DNA of 64,000 bases from Aricia agestis (taxonomy: Eukaryota; Arthropoda; Insecta; Lepidoptera; Lycaenidae). Of this stretch, positions 55,200 to 64,000 are shown piece by piece (within the stretch, counting starts at the first letter, position 1; each line of letters begins with the position of its first letter). Where the stretch lies: the NCBI RefSeq assembly GCF_905147365.1, contig NC_056428.1, forward strand, positions 22,846,001 through 22,910,000. Direction: 5' to 3'. The position numbers were made by a program, and so were the translations under genes. The notes under the pieces were generated by a model. That model ran no database searches and had not been told where the DNA came from. It worked only from the letters and a program-made list of their open reading frames with translations.

Positions 55200-55545
55200 A
55201 GTGCAAGTATAAAATGATACCTTTTATTCTAATAGTTAAGCTATATACCGAATTTCATAGATATAACTTTGGTAGATCCTGAAATATGTCCCTGTATAAA
55301 ATAGCTAATTTTGGCACTGACTCACTCACTGACCGGTAATCAAAACCTCTTGGCCACTTCCAATTGTCCTACGTTATGAAATTTGGCACACAGGTCGTGT
55401 GTTATATATACATTAACAAAAAATTAAGAAATTTAAGAAATCAGTCAAGTGTGAGTCGGCAATTTTAGATAAAAATTCTTATGAACCAGTGATACAATCT
55501 GATTACGATGTGGTAGGAGGGGGAGAGGGGGAGGGTATAAAATAT
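55200..55545. other. Possible decayed repeat
   Basis: CCGAATTTCATAGATATAAC, GCACTGACTCACTCACTGAC and AATCAGTCAAGTGTGAGTCG look like pieces of dispersed repeats; the last resembles a repeat A end. No complete structure. Confidence 0.35.
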
Positions 55546-55554
55546 TGTTATATA

Positions 55555-56140
55555 CAATGTGTCCCGACACCGGTGTCCGATCCTTTAATGTCATGATTTA
55601 TAGCATATTTTATCGACAAATTGGCTCTTAATTTTTTTCTCCAACTTTTGAAAAAAAATTTGTTTCTCTGGCTTCATACTAATCTGACCACCTCATCATA
55701 AGAAAATCGTTATAACTTCTAAACTATGTGACTTAAAGCATTGAAGTAAAATAATTTTAGAAGATGAAAACTTTCTCTATCTTTTAAAAATAAAAAAGAA
55801 CCAGTTTAATGTGCTAGATTTTTTTACAAAAAGCCATTAATAAAAAATACACATTTTTTTTTAAACTTGGGTTTTTCTATGTTTAATTCCACGAAATTTA
55901 TAACATATTGCCTGTGTAAGCGTAGTCCACAAATTTGGCTATCAAATGAGACCATTTTTATCTTCATAGGATATTTACAAGAGCAGTTCTGGTCAGATTA
56001 GTGTGAAAGCCCGAGAAAAACAAAAATGGCTGCCATTTTACAACCATGAGAGAGAGAAAAAATTTTAGGGCCAATTTGTCGATAAAATATGCCATAGATC
56101 ACGACATTAAACGATCGGATACCGGTGTCAGGACACATTG
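55555..56140. mobile_element. Tc1/mariner-like MITE with long TIRs
   Basis: 586 bases with about 160-base imperfect TIRs. Ends are CAATGTGTCCCGACACCGG and inverse CAATGTGTCCTGACACCGG; then GCATATTTTATCGACAAATT on both. TA flanks both ends. No transposase. Confidence 0.8.
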
Positions 56141-56367
56141 TATAATGCACACTGTATAGCTTATGAAATAAATACTGTTTACTTAAAAAATTTACTTCTA
56201 TTGAAAATTTAACAAATACCACTAGCGGCATGTACCGAAAGTTTTGTTTATAAATTACTTTCGATAGATGTCGCTAGCAAAGTTGCTCTGAAATGCAAAA
56301 GACTTCTTAGATTAACAATGGATGCGGACGAGAAAAAGATTTTTCGAATTTTTTTTTATTGAAATCG

Positions 56368-56780
56368 CACCAAAACATACCTGTTAAAAATGGGGCCAGG
56401 TTCTTATTGGCTAATTATTCGCCTTAAAAAGATTTGAAATCCAATCCAATGCCAAGTTTAGATGTACTTTAAAATCGATCATAATCATCTTCATCAACAT
56501 CCTGATCCATAATACTTCTAAGTTTGAACTTGGCAGGTTCTCATGCTATACGTAGCACTTGATTTATTGTATAATTAAATTTAAATATTAGATATTTATG
56601 TGATTAAATTAACCAGCCAAGTTCAAATAGGAAGTATTATGGAGCCGGCTATTGATTAAGATGATTATGATTGATTTTGAAGTGCATCTAAACTTGGCAT
56701 TGGATTGGATTTCAACTCTTTAAGGCGATCAATTAGCCAATAGGAACTTGGCCCCATTTTCAACAAATATGTTTTTGGTG
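56368..56780. repeat. Foldback with about 170-bp arms
   Basis: CACCAAAACATACCTGTT and inverse CACCAAAAACATATTTGTT lead into shared GGATTGGATTTC / GAAATCCAATCCAATGCCAA and CATAATACTTC blocks. AT-rich loop of about 70 bases. No ORF. Directly followed by repeat C. Confidence 0.85.
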
Positions 56781-56802
56781 GGTAAGATTTACATGACATT
56801 GT

Positions 56803-57140
56803 CACAATAGACATAACGACCAGTCCAGTAGTTCGACTGCAAAGAGACGGACAGGTTTCAATATCTGTCAAATTCGTCGGGTTTCACTAGGATTATGAAC
56901 GGATTGTGCCTCGCGCTGGCTGATATAATTTATTTTTAAATATTTAAAATAAAGATTTCAAAATTGGAAACACAAACAAAAATACGACCAAAGAGGAACA
57001 CGTCCAGCGAATATGTCATAGTTTTAAATTCGTAGGTAATAATTTAACAACCCTAGCGACGATTTTCGCCATAATACGACAAATTTAAAAATTTCAACAT
57101 CAGTTCTAAGTCGGCATACTCTATAATTCTGTCTACTCTG
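56803..57140 (+). repeat. Repeat C, second copy
   Basis: Inverse of 12749-13110 with high similarity (GACAGGTTTCAATATCTGTC, CCTAGCGACGATTTTCGCCA). Beyond 57140 the copies differ: here it runs into ACATTGCAATATTCC, not the (TTTTA)n tail. Confidence 0.75.
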
Positions 57141-57800
57141 ACATTGCAATATTCCAATACTTTAAAATCTTAATTTTTACCACTTTCTTTGGTAAAAAGT
57201 TTCTTACGCCGCTTCTTCTCGCCAGATTAGCCACCGAACCGTGGTAACCGGTAGTAGGTCATAACGTAGACTTTCTAAAAAGATTTGATTCACTCAGAAA
57301 TAAAACATTTTTTTTATAAATAAACAAAGAAACCGAAGGAACTCACTACTAATATTGAGGTATCATTAATCAAATACGAAGAAGAACTTTTGTTTAATAC
57401 GAAGGCTTATCGGAAGAAATGATAAAGGAATAATATTTACAATAAAGTTATTGTAAGGCAGCCGCGGCCGCTGAAGTCAGCGGGCGTGGGAGTAAAACCA
57501 ATATCTATTAGGAAACAACTCTTTGAATTTTCAATCTGTCCGAGAAAATTCAATGTTAATATGCAGCCTTAACCTTGACGAGAAATAGAAAGTCGCCTTA
57601 GATATTAGATTCTACATGATACCTTACGTTTGCTAAAATGAAAATATTTAATATAAACTTTCCTCAAGAGGTAAGCATAGACATTATAATGGAAAATTGC
57701 TTTAGGACCCATACTAGCGCAGTTGATGCGAATTGAAATGAAAAAAAAAATAGTTAAAAAATTAATCTTTACAGTACAATCGTATATTATATTATAACCT
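57141..57800. other. No gene recognised
   Basis: 57205-57250 (TTCTTACGCCGCTTCTTCTC) may be part of the same retroelement as repeat C. The rest is AT-rich. Confidence 0.35.
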
Positions 57801-57804
57801 TACA

Positions 57805-57925
57805 TTTTTCCGGGATAAAAAGTATCCTTTGTCCTTTCCCGGGACTTAAAGTATGTGCATATCAAATTTCAGCAAAATCGGATAGACAGACAGACACACT
57901 TTCGCATTTATAATATTAGTAAAGA
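57805..57925 (-). repeat. Helitron-type 5' fragment
   Basis: Minus A|TCTTTACTAATATTATAAA, GCGAAAGTGTGTCTGTCTGT, GATTTTGCTGAAATTTGATA and AAGTCCCGGGAAAGGACAAA. 3' half absent. Confidence 0.7.
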
Positions 57926-58293
57926 TTAATTGTATTTATTATAATATTATTTATTACGCCTTTATTATTTCTGCCGATAAGCCTTTGTGTAAACAAGTTG
58001 AAGTTCTTCTATTTACACTTATAATATTATCAGTATTTACTTCCTAGTTTCTTTGTTTAATATACCAAATTCTGTATAATGATAATTAAGATGTAATAAT
58101 TGGAATACACCTATTATAATATTATAATATAAATCAATGTCGATTTAAAATATTATCATTAAAATACTTAGATTAGTTTTAAATTTGTAGTTTATTATTT
58201 TTCTATAATTTTGAATCATATAATGCAAATTGAATTTTGTATGTTGTTATTAATATTGAGGTGTATGCATCAAATAGTTAAAATTCTTATTAG
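57926..58293. other. No feature recognised
   Basis: Strongly AT-rich. Confidence 0.4.
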
Positions 58294-58534
58294 TCCGTAG
58301 TCAACCAAGTTTTGTTGATTTCAGAAACCTAAAACGGAACCAGCGAATTGTTTGTATATTAGTAGGTTAATAGTTACATAATTTAAGAGTAACATTGTCC
58401 TACAAATAGAACAATCCATATTTTAGGACCATCAGATCAAAGTATTAAATACTTTCTATCTCTGTTAGCTACCACTTTCAAGACTTTTCGCAAATAAAAT
58501 TGTTGTTCGTCTCATCAAAATGAAGCTACTCACA
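58294..58534 (+). repeat. Repeat E copy 2
   Basis: Same order and orientation as 33433-33677, a little more degenerate (CCGTAGTCAACCAAGTTTTG to CATCAAAATGAAGCTAC). Confidence 0.75.
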
Positions 58535-58598
58535 AAAAATTAGCTTGATAGTTGTTGTAATAATGTTCATCGGAACCCGGACTATTATCTTCTTGTAA

Positions 58599-58761
58599 TT
58601 CGGGCTCTACACTCGCGGTGCGAATTGCGGCCGCGATTCTCGCCGTGAATACGATTCGAACAAATACGAAGCAGCGAAGCGCAAATACGAAGCCGCGAAA
58701 TCCTCCACACTCGCGGTTCGCGGCCTTCGCGGGCTTTCGCGCCGCGAGTGTGGAGCCGGCT
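58599..58761. repeat. MITE, TAA target, TIR GGCTC.ACACTCGCGG
   Basis: 163 bases. CGGGCTCTACACTCGCGG and inverse CCGGCTCCACACTCGCGG; TAA at 58596-58598 and 58762-58764. GC-rich interior of CGAAGC and GCGAAT words. Confidence 0.8.
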
Positions 58762-58799
58762 TAAACTTGACTGGCATTCGTACAGTTTTGTTCCCGTAA

Positions 58800-58893
58800 G
58801 GGTCAATTCAGACCGCAACGCTACGCGCAGATGCATTTCTGTATGGATTTGACAGATTTGCGTCTTGCAAATCTGTCAATTCAGTATAAATTT
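58800..58893. repeat. Family F MITE, truncated
   Basis: Starts GGGTCAATTCAGACCGCAAC after TAA and ends inside the second arm (GTCAATTCAGTATAAATTTA). Confidence 0.7.
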
Positions 58894-58984
58894 ATATAAA
58901 TTATATATTTTTATTTAAATTAGTGACGTAGCAGTATAAGCCCAGTACGCACAAACTTATTGCTGCTAAAACTTCGACGTCCTT

Positions 58985-59420
58985 CATTGTTGCTAGCTCA
59001 AAGACGACTGAACTCGGCACGCGAGTTTAAACAGACAACTTATTAACCATCGATCAACACGAGCCTCGCACGAGGGACGAGGCGAGCCACGAGGCGAGTG
59101 ACGAAACGTGAGTGTAAAGGCCGTCGGATCGCGCTCTCTCGTATAAAGGCGTAGGCGCGAGTATAAATCTCGTAAGATACGAGATTTATACTCGCGCCTC
59201 GTGGCTCGGCTCGCGGCGCCTCTCGCAGCTCGCGTCGAAGCGCGAGTGTAAACACATAGCTCGCGTCCCCCTCGAGCTCCTTTGGAAATCGCTCCCGACG
59301 CGAGCACTGCGAGCCGCTAGCCGCGCCGCGAGACGAGCCGCGAGCTCGAGTTTACACTCAGGGCTCGCGGTGCGTCTCGCGGCTCGTCTCGTGGCTCGCG
59401 CGCGATTGTAAATCGACATT
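58985..59420. repeat. GC-rich nested MITE cluster
   Basis: The motif GCGAGTxTAAA or its inverse occurs at least six times in 400 bases. It includes a perfect 21-bp-arm hairpin at 59154-59198 (GGCGCGAGTATAAATCTCGT, loop AGA). CGAGCCGCGAGxxxAGxCGC words recur throughout. The long open frames here come from the GC-rich repeats, not from genes. Confidence 0.7.
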
Positions 59421-59632
59421 TTGTACTGAGCCGAGTGAGTTCGAACTCGCCGGAAGGAAATTTCGGATAGTGTTCGGTGTGGCGGTCCGGCCAACGTACA
59501 AAATATGTTTCGTATCAGAAATTTCGGACAATGTGCGGCCGGGCCAAACCAGACGAAAAATTGCAATCTTTTTGGCAGTTGTGTGAAGTGATTTGGGTGA
59601 AATTTCGAAAAATTGTATTTTTTCAGCAACAG

Positions 59633-59710
59633 GAAATAATTTTTTATCACAATAATAGCACGGCAAGCTCGCTAGCTTGCCGTGCTATTATTGTGATAAA
59701 AAATTATTTC
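59633..59710. repeat. Perfect palindrome, 37-bp arms
   Basis: GAAATAATTTTTTATCACAA ... CACGGCAAGCT, loop CGCT, then an exact complement of all 37 bases. Confidence 0.95.
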
Positions 59711-59770
59711 AAGTCAAGAAACAAGCGATGAGTATAATCTACCTATTCTCATTTTAGCTTGGCAGCCTTA

Positions 59771-59888
59771 TGGCCTGTTTCACCGCTTCCTAATAAGGTG
59801 CCCGATAGGGTTATTTGACAGACTTTCCATACTCTATCTGTCAAATTAAGTTGTGGATAGCCTTATCATGAAGCGGTGAAACAGGCCC
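59771..59888. repeat. MITE, TTA target, TIR GGCCTGTTTCACCGCTTC
   Basis: 118 bases. TIR GGCCTGTTTCACCGCTTC then TRATAAGG on both ends. TTA at 59768-59770 and 59889-59891. Interior GACAGACTTTCC / CTATCTGTCAAATT. Confidence 0.85.
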
Positions 59889-59909
59889 TTAATGTCATTA
59901 TCACCTATG

Positions 59910-60057
59910 CACTATCAGGGAAGTTGATTCCCTAGATGGCGGAGCTATGTAATTTGGTCGCGATATGTCAAACCCAGTCGACCGATAACAACTGATATAA
60001 GCTAACCAAATGACATAGGCCCTTCATCTGCCTTTGAATCAATTTATTCGATGGTAC
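59910..60057 (+). repeat. Family H MITE, older copy
   Basis: CACTATCAGGGAAGTTGATT to AATTTATTCGATGGTAC; core GTCAAACCCAGTCGACCGAT. About 148 bases, diverged. Confidence 0.7.
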
Positions 60058-60824
60058 CTGTTTCGGAAGTGCTTTAACTACGTGAAAAAGACTATTCTGT
60101 GTACAATGGATGAAACAAGCTTGTCCCATGGGAGTGTTTCCTTAATATTTCATTTTATGTTTTATTACAGCGGCAAGAACATCGTTTAATATTTAAAACA
60201 TCAAGTACCATTAACGACTGCAACTTGCGGTCCGTCTATGGCCAGTGTTAGGCTAAATATTTTATTTTTCCTTCTTAAATGCAGTCGTGCGGGTAGAGAA
60301 ATTTCCTTATTTCTTTCAGACAACTATTGTAGCCAAGTTAACATCATAACACTTGAAGTGTTGTAATCAGCTTACAGCGAAGAAGTTGAAGAGGAACCTT
60401 GAATGTTATAAGATATCAAGTAACGTGTATAGTCTTTACTTCATGGAAAAACCTTTTGTGTATCGTAAACTATTTTCTTTGTTCCCTTCTATTCATAAGA
60501 GTTTTAAGTTTTAAGAAGACTTTGAAAAAATATAAACTCTCTATTGTATGGTTCTTTGCCACCTACACAATTTTTTTGATGATGTCTGGTTTCTTAAAAA
60601 AACATAATATACATTATACTTTTGTATGTACTATGTATGATGGATAAAAATTAAAATAATAATTTAAATGTACATAGGATTTCCCAAGCACATACGAAAT
60701 TCTTACAACATGGTCGGCCTAGTCCAGAGGAAAGAAAAGGTTTAATATGCATATTATGTATAATATTACATTATAACCATAATATTATATTATAAACAAA
60801 TATCACACATTTTTCCTCAAGACA
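60058..60824. other. No gene recognised
   Basis: A plus-strand open frame at 60399-60647 is AT-rich and hydrophobic, without homology I recognise or splice context. Confidence 0.4.
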
Positions 60825-60925
60825 TTTTCCTTCGCTTGAGATCTGAAAATGTCTCTTAGGTACACCACCACCTGGGATCGAACCTGCACCCTCTCACTAG
60901 GCCTAGGCCACGGGCGATCTTATAC
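60825..60925 (-). repeat. tRNA-derived SINE 4 head
   Basis: Minus strand GCCCGTGGCCTAGGCCTAGT, GCAGGTTCGATCCCAGG (box B), then GGTGTACCTAAGAGACATTT. Different from SINE 1 and 3. Single copy here. Confidence 0.65.
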
Positions 60926-61371
60926 AAGAAGACGAACATATTATTATAACCTCCTCCTTTTTGATTTATGAAATGTAATTTCATAAATCTATAACGAACG
61001 GACAGAGTTTTACTTTTTACAAAAACTGAAAATAATTATCGATGCGATTCCCCACAAAGGACAAGGCCAGGTTCGAAAGCTTTGACGGATTATTTTTTCA
61101 TTTGTTTATCTCTCTTTAGTTTTGGGAAAGCTTTTAATCGATTTCTACTACGAAATTGCTTTTTCAATGTCAGAAAGCGCCTACATAGCTTTGAAGTTTG
61201 AAGTGACTTCCCAAATTTTTGACTATCCTTTGACCATAATATTGTACAGTGTACATCTGGTCAAAGCCACCATATATTATGATCTGCAGTACAGAAATCA
61301 AACCTATAGTTTGATATCTGTACTGTTTATTCTATCATTTCATTAAAAAGCAAAATACATTATAAAAAAAA
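60926..61371. other. No gene recognised
   Basis: Two small hairpins (TTTGACCATAA .. TCTGGTCAAA at 61219-61265 and GTACAGAAATCAAACC .. TGATATCTGTAC). Nothing else. Confidence 0.4.
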
Positions 61372-61635
61372 CTAGATGACGCCCGCAACTCCGCTGCACC
61401 AACAATAAAAAGTTGATTGCGCGGTAACCGTATACTTTTACTTCATAAGAAGTATCAAATGGTGTTTCCAGAGTATGTTTGAGTGTAAGTTTGAGTCCCG
61501 TTCAAACTATCCCCATACCAAATTTCAGCAAAATCGCTTTAACGGTTTGGGCGTGTAGAGTATTTTGTTGCAAAAAAATGTACGATTTCCGTAAAATTCC
61601 TAATTTACGCGGGCGAAGCCGCGCGGGACATTTAG
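61372..61635 (-). repeat. Helitron-type composite
   Basis: From 61372 the minus strand ends GTGCAGCGGAGTTGC, GGGCGTCATCTAG|T. At 61590-61635 a plus-strand 3' end of the 28658 type follows: TTACGCGGGCGAAGCCGCGC, GGGACATTTAG|T. Two opposite 3' ends enclose one body, so one element inserted in the other or the ends recombined. Confidence 0.6.
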
Positions 61636-61734
61636 TATTAGTATAAATATAATATTATGATTATTATTATATAAAATATACAGTGTATACACTATTTTTG
61701 CAAGGTTATTTTTGTCTGATGCAAATTTTATGTT

Positions 61735-61768
61735 AGCCGAGAGGCGAGCGGCCGCTCGCCTCTTGGCT
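61735..61768. repeat. GC-rich palindrome, 17-bp arms
   Basis: AGCCGAGAGGCGAGCGG followed by its complement with one mismatch, centred on GCGGCCGC. Confidence 0.85.
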
Positions 61769-62113
61769 ATCTCTATCACATGCTGTTTATATTAGGGCTG
61801 TTTATATTAGGGCTTCTAATTTTAAACCTTTCGGTGTTCATCCGAAAGACAGCAAACTATGAAGTTATCTACAGTATAATGTATTGTTTTATTTTATACT
61901 AAAGTAAGGTTGAGTAATGGCGGACTAATTGTGCTTTGTATAGCATCATTTGTAATTATAGAATATAATAGTTTCACACTAATTCAGTCTAGCTCCTTGC
62001 TAAGTACCTGAGACTTATGTAATGTACTATCACACTAGGCAGATATATGGCGGACCTTAAATAATTAGTCGCATAGTAAGTAATTTGGTCGCGTTAGGCT
62101 AAACTCATTCGAC

Positions 62114-62264
62114 CGACAATTTAGACTGCAACGCGACGAGGTGAAGCGAGGCGCGGCGTGGCATTTTGTATGGATTTCAATTGTGTGAGAGGTGTTGCGA
62201 ATCTGTCAAATCCATATAAATTAAGAAATGCGACCACGCGTCGCGTTGCAGTCTGAATCAACCC
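62114..62264. repeat. Family F MITE nested in H
   Basis: GACAATTTAGACTGCAACGC to GCAGTCTGAATCAACCC, then TTA. Core GTGTGAGAGGTGTTGCG. Left arm GC-rich and eroded as at 54478. Confidence 0.8.
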
Positions 62265-62293
62265 TTAGCTGACCAAATGACGTATAGCCCTAG

Positions 62294-62468
62294 TAGACAA
62301 GTGGCAAGTCGTAAACTCTATCAAAACTCTATCGTAAACTCTAACAAAATGTATGCGATTTGACATAATATAGTAAGTCATCGCTTCGCTAGCGAATACT
62401 AATGTCAAATTCCATACATTTTGTGGCGTTGGCGTTAGCGTTTACGATAATCGCTTGCAGCTTGTCTA
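62294..62468. repeat. Second MITE nested in H
   Basis: TAGACAAGTGGCAAG and inverse TAGACAAGCTGCAAG ends; then GTAAACTCT / AGCGTTTAC and AATGTATGCGATTTGACAT arms. TA on both sides could be the target; 175 bases. Confidence 0.75.
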
Positions 62469-62559
62469 GGCCCTCTGGTCCGTCAACTACCTAGGAATAA
62501 ATTTCCTCCATGCTACCCAATAATGACGTTGTTCTTAATATTTTTATTTTATTAAAATA

Positions 62560-62645
62560 CAATGACCCAAGAACATTTAAACTTTTTCCGTACGTGTAAC
62601 CTCAAACTCACTAAACTATTAAGCCACGTTCGTCAGCCACAGAGA
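62560..62645 (-). repeat. SINE 1 fragment
   Basis: CAATGACCCAAGAACATTTA and AAGCCACGTTCGTCAGCCAC; box B lost. Confidence 0.5.
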
Positions 62646-62679
62646 TGTAATGTAAATTACTAGACTACTTAAAAAAAAT

Positions 62680-62893
62680 CAGGTTCTATTGAAAGATCAT
62701 CATTGAACTTGTACATGGCTATAGATCCCATTTCAAGGGCAGTAGACTGCTTCGTAATCAATATGTTGCAGTAATACATTAAGCCACATTTAGTATAATA
62801 TACTGCAACATATTAATTACGAGGCAGCCTACTGCCCTTGAAATGGTTTCTATAGCCATGTCCAAGTTCAATGATGATATTTCAATAGAACCC
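62680..62893. repeat. Foldback with about 95-bp arms
   Basis: AGGTTCTATTGAAAGATCAT ... ATTTCAAGGGCAGTAG ... AATATGTTGCAGTA on one side, the inverse with few changes on the other. Loop about 27 bases. Confidence 0.9.
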
Positions 62894-62984
62894 GCTCCGA
62901 ACATTACAACCTGCGTATTGCATTGTACAGTTAGCAAAAAACATATAAAATATGTATTTTGACTTTGAGTGAATAGTACATACT

Positions 62985-63075
62985 AATATTATAAATGTGA
63001 AAGTGCGTCTATCTGTTACCACTTCACGCCTAAGCCGCTGAACTGATTTTGCTGAAATTTGATTTGGAGATACTT
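62985..63075 (+). repeat. Helitron-type 5' piece
   Basis: TACTAATATTATAAATGTGA, GCGTCTATCTGTTACC and GCTGAACTGATTTTGCTGAA; cut after GGAGATACTT. Confidence 0.7.
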
Positions 63076-63317
63076 AATTATATAAAAAAAACTTGTCATA
63101 CCGGGGTTAAAAAGTATGTAGTGACCAGTCAGTATAAAAATAATATTACTGCAAAATAGGTACTTCTTTAAAAAAAAAATCTTCATAAGAAAACAAATAT
63201 ACAAAAATTAATCACACTACAAAGCAAGTCCTTGACAATAAATTATGGATACTAACATTACATTCAGGAGAAACATATTGTACGGTCCAAATCTGATCAA
63301 GATATCTAGTATCGTTA

Positions 63318-63479
63318 GTGGACAATGAATCAATGCACAACTCAACTTTACTTGATATCTCCACTTCAAGCCAACCAGTTATAATTCCCGTCGACTCGAC
63401 AGAAACGATTGAATTAAAATGTCAAATTGAAAAATTAAGTGAAGAACTTACCAGCGCACACGAGGAAATCACTAACCTA

Positions 63480-63573
<94 letters not shown>

Positions 63574-63705
63574 CATAAATAACCTCATATATAACCTCAA
63601 CACCGAAGTACTATCACTAAAACGTGAAATCGAAGCCAAAAACAAAACAATTACACTGTTAAAAAGTTGTCTGATTATAGCACAAGCAATGCAAATACAC
63701 CATAG
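63318..63705 (+). pseudogene. LINE ORF1-like fragment, split by (TA)n
   Basis: DNESMHNSTLLDISTSS, then a heptad-like QIEKLSEELTSAHEEITNLR, is interrupted at 63481 by about 45 TA units. After the run a different frame continues as TEVLSLKREIEAKNKTITLL and a stop. A short acidic start and coiled coil fit the ORF1 product of CR1/Jockey-type LINEs. The (TA)n has broken or shifted the frame. No zinc knuckle is seen. Confidence 0.6.
63481..63570. repeat. (TA)n microsatellite, about 45 units
   Basis: About 90 bases of pure TA. Likely variable in length and hard to assemble. Confidence 0.95.
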
Positions 63706-63727
63706 GTAACAAAATATCTGAACCACT

Positions 63728-64000
63728 AAGCCAATTTATAAATTTGTCCTTGGTTAAAGGCAAATTTCCAGATATTTTGAAGTACTCAATAGTTAGGTAC
63801 CTTTATTTAAAAAGAACGCTAAAGAGGACATGAATAATTATCGTCCTGTAACATTAATATCAAAGTTAGCAAAAATTTTTGAAAAAATAATGTTCAACAA
63901 AATTTATATTTTTGTAACGTCCAAAAACATTTTAGATCCGGCTCAACTTGGGTGTAAAAAAATAGTAGCAATACTCTAGCAAGCTTCTGCCTACCAAAAT
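63728..64000 (+). pseudogene. LINE reverse transcriptase, broken, partial
   Basis: EPLSQFINLSLVKGKFPDIL, then a frameshift near 63798, then KEDMNNYRPVTLIS, LAKIFEKIM and ILDPAQLG. These are the first reverse transcriptase blocks of non-LTR elements (G.FP..LK, NYRP.LL, K.FEK, QFGF). The block normally reading QFGFR is altered to QLGC, and a stop follows. It continues past the window. Lying only 20 bases after the ORF1 piece, it implies a large deletion between them. Confidence 0.8.

Larger units (their letters stand above)
62024..62517 (+). repeat. Family H MITE split by two MITEs
   Basis: Ends GTACTATCACACTAGGCAG and GGAATAAATTTCCTCCATG. Family H core words are separated: ACTCATTCGACCGAC at 62103, GCTGACCAAATGACGTAT at 62268 and CCTCTGGTCCGTCAACTACC at 62471. 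The gaps hold 62114-62264 and 62294-62468. Confidence 0.75.

Noticed and set aside
58993..59650. Overlapping arginine-rich open frames, minus strand
   Set aside because: They translate the GC-rich GCGAG/CGCGAGCC repeats. No conserved motif, and several frames are open at once.
60399..60647. Hydrophobic 82-codon open frame
   Set aside because: AT-rich composition alone yields such frames. No start context, splice sites or homology.

Overview
This is an AT-rich eukaryotic window with no prokaryotic gene structure. Two things point to Lepidoptera (a moth or butterfly). One is the repeat vocabulary: Helitron-type ends with CTAG|T, tRNA-derived SINEs, and the dispersed repeat with AGGGTTCCGTACCC and GTGCGAGTCGGACT ends. 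The other is a single insect-like exon. I cannot name the species. Family names such as A, F, G and H below are labels for this window only; no repeat library was searched.

The only host coding sequence I can support is one minus-strand exon at 35747-35961. It has clean splice sites and encodes the start of a SCYL2-like (SCY1-like 2) pseudokinase. The 5' splice site of this exon is reiterated four times in a small tandem array just inside the intron. The flanking sequence is therefore intron or intergenic DNA. I found no other exon.

Layout. 1-2.3 kb holds nothing recognised. 2.3-9.6 kb holds repeat A, Helitron-type pieces and MITEs with TAA targets. 10.8-14.3 kb holds two family G elements, other Helitron pieces, and a tRNA-derived SINE. 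15.3-16.4 kb holds a snapback MITE and a 723-bp hAT-type element. 18.9-21.2 kb holds a TTAA-target element twice, the second copy nested in repeat A, plus a SINE nested in another repeat A. 22-26.6 kb holds SINEs and a Helitron-type element with an internal triplication and its own TTAA-target insertion. 27.6-30.0 kb is a 2.4-kb element with long TIRs and a perfect 8-bp target duplication; it carries several older repeats. 30.6-31.9 kb holds a motif cluster and a hAT MITE nested in a foldback. 33-39 kb holds the exon and several foldbacks. 40.2-40.8 kb is repeat A with a 132-bp MITE inside. 44.06-44.53 kb is a dead Tc1-like transposase. 46.5-57 kb holds MITEs, SINEs, a broken 156-bp tandem array and large foldbacks. 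58.6-62.9 kb is dense in MITEs. The window ends in a broken LINE (ORF1 piece with a long TA microsatellite, then reverse transcriptase).

The interest lies in the insertion record. Many elements sit inside others with readable target duplications, and for several of them an uninterrupted paralogue elsewhere in the window serves as an empty site.
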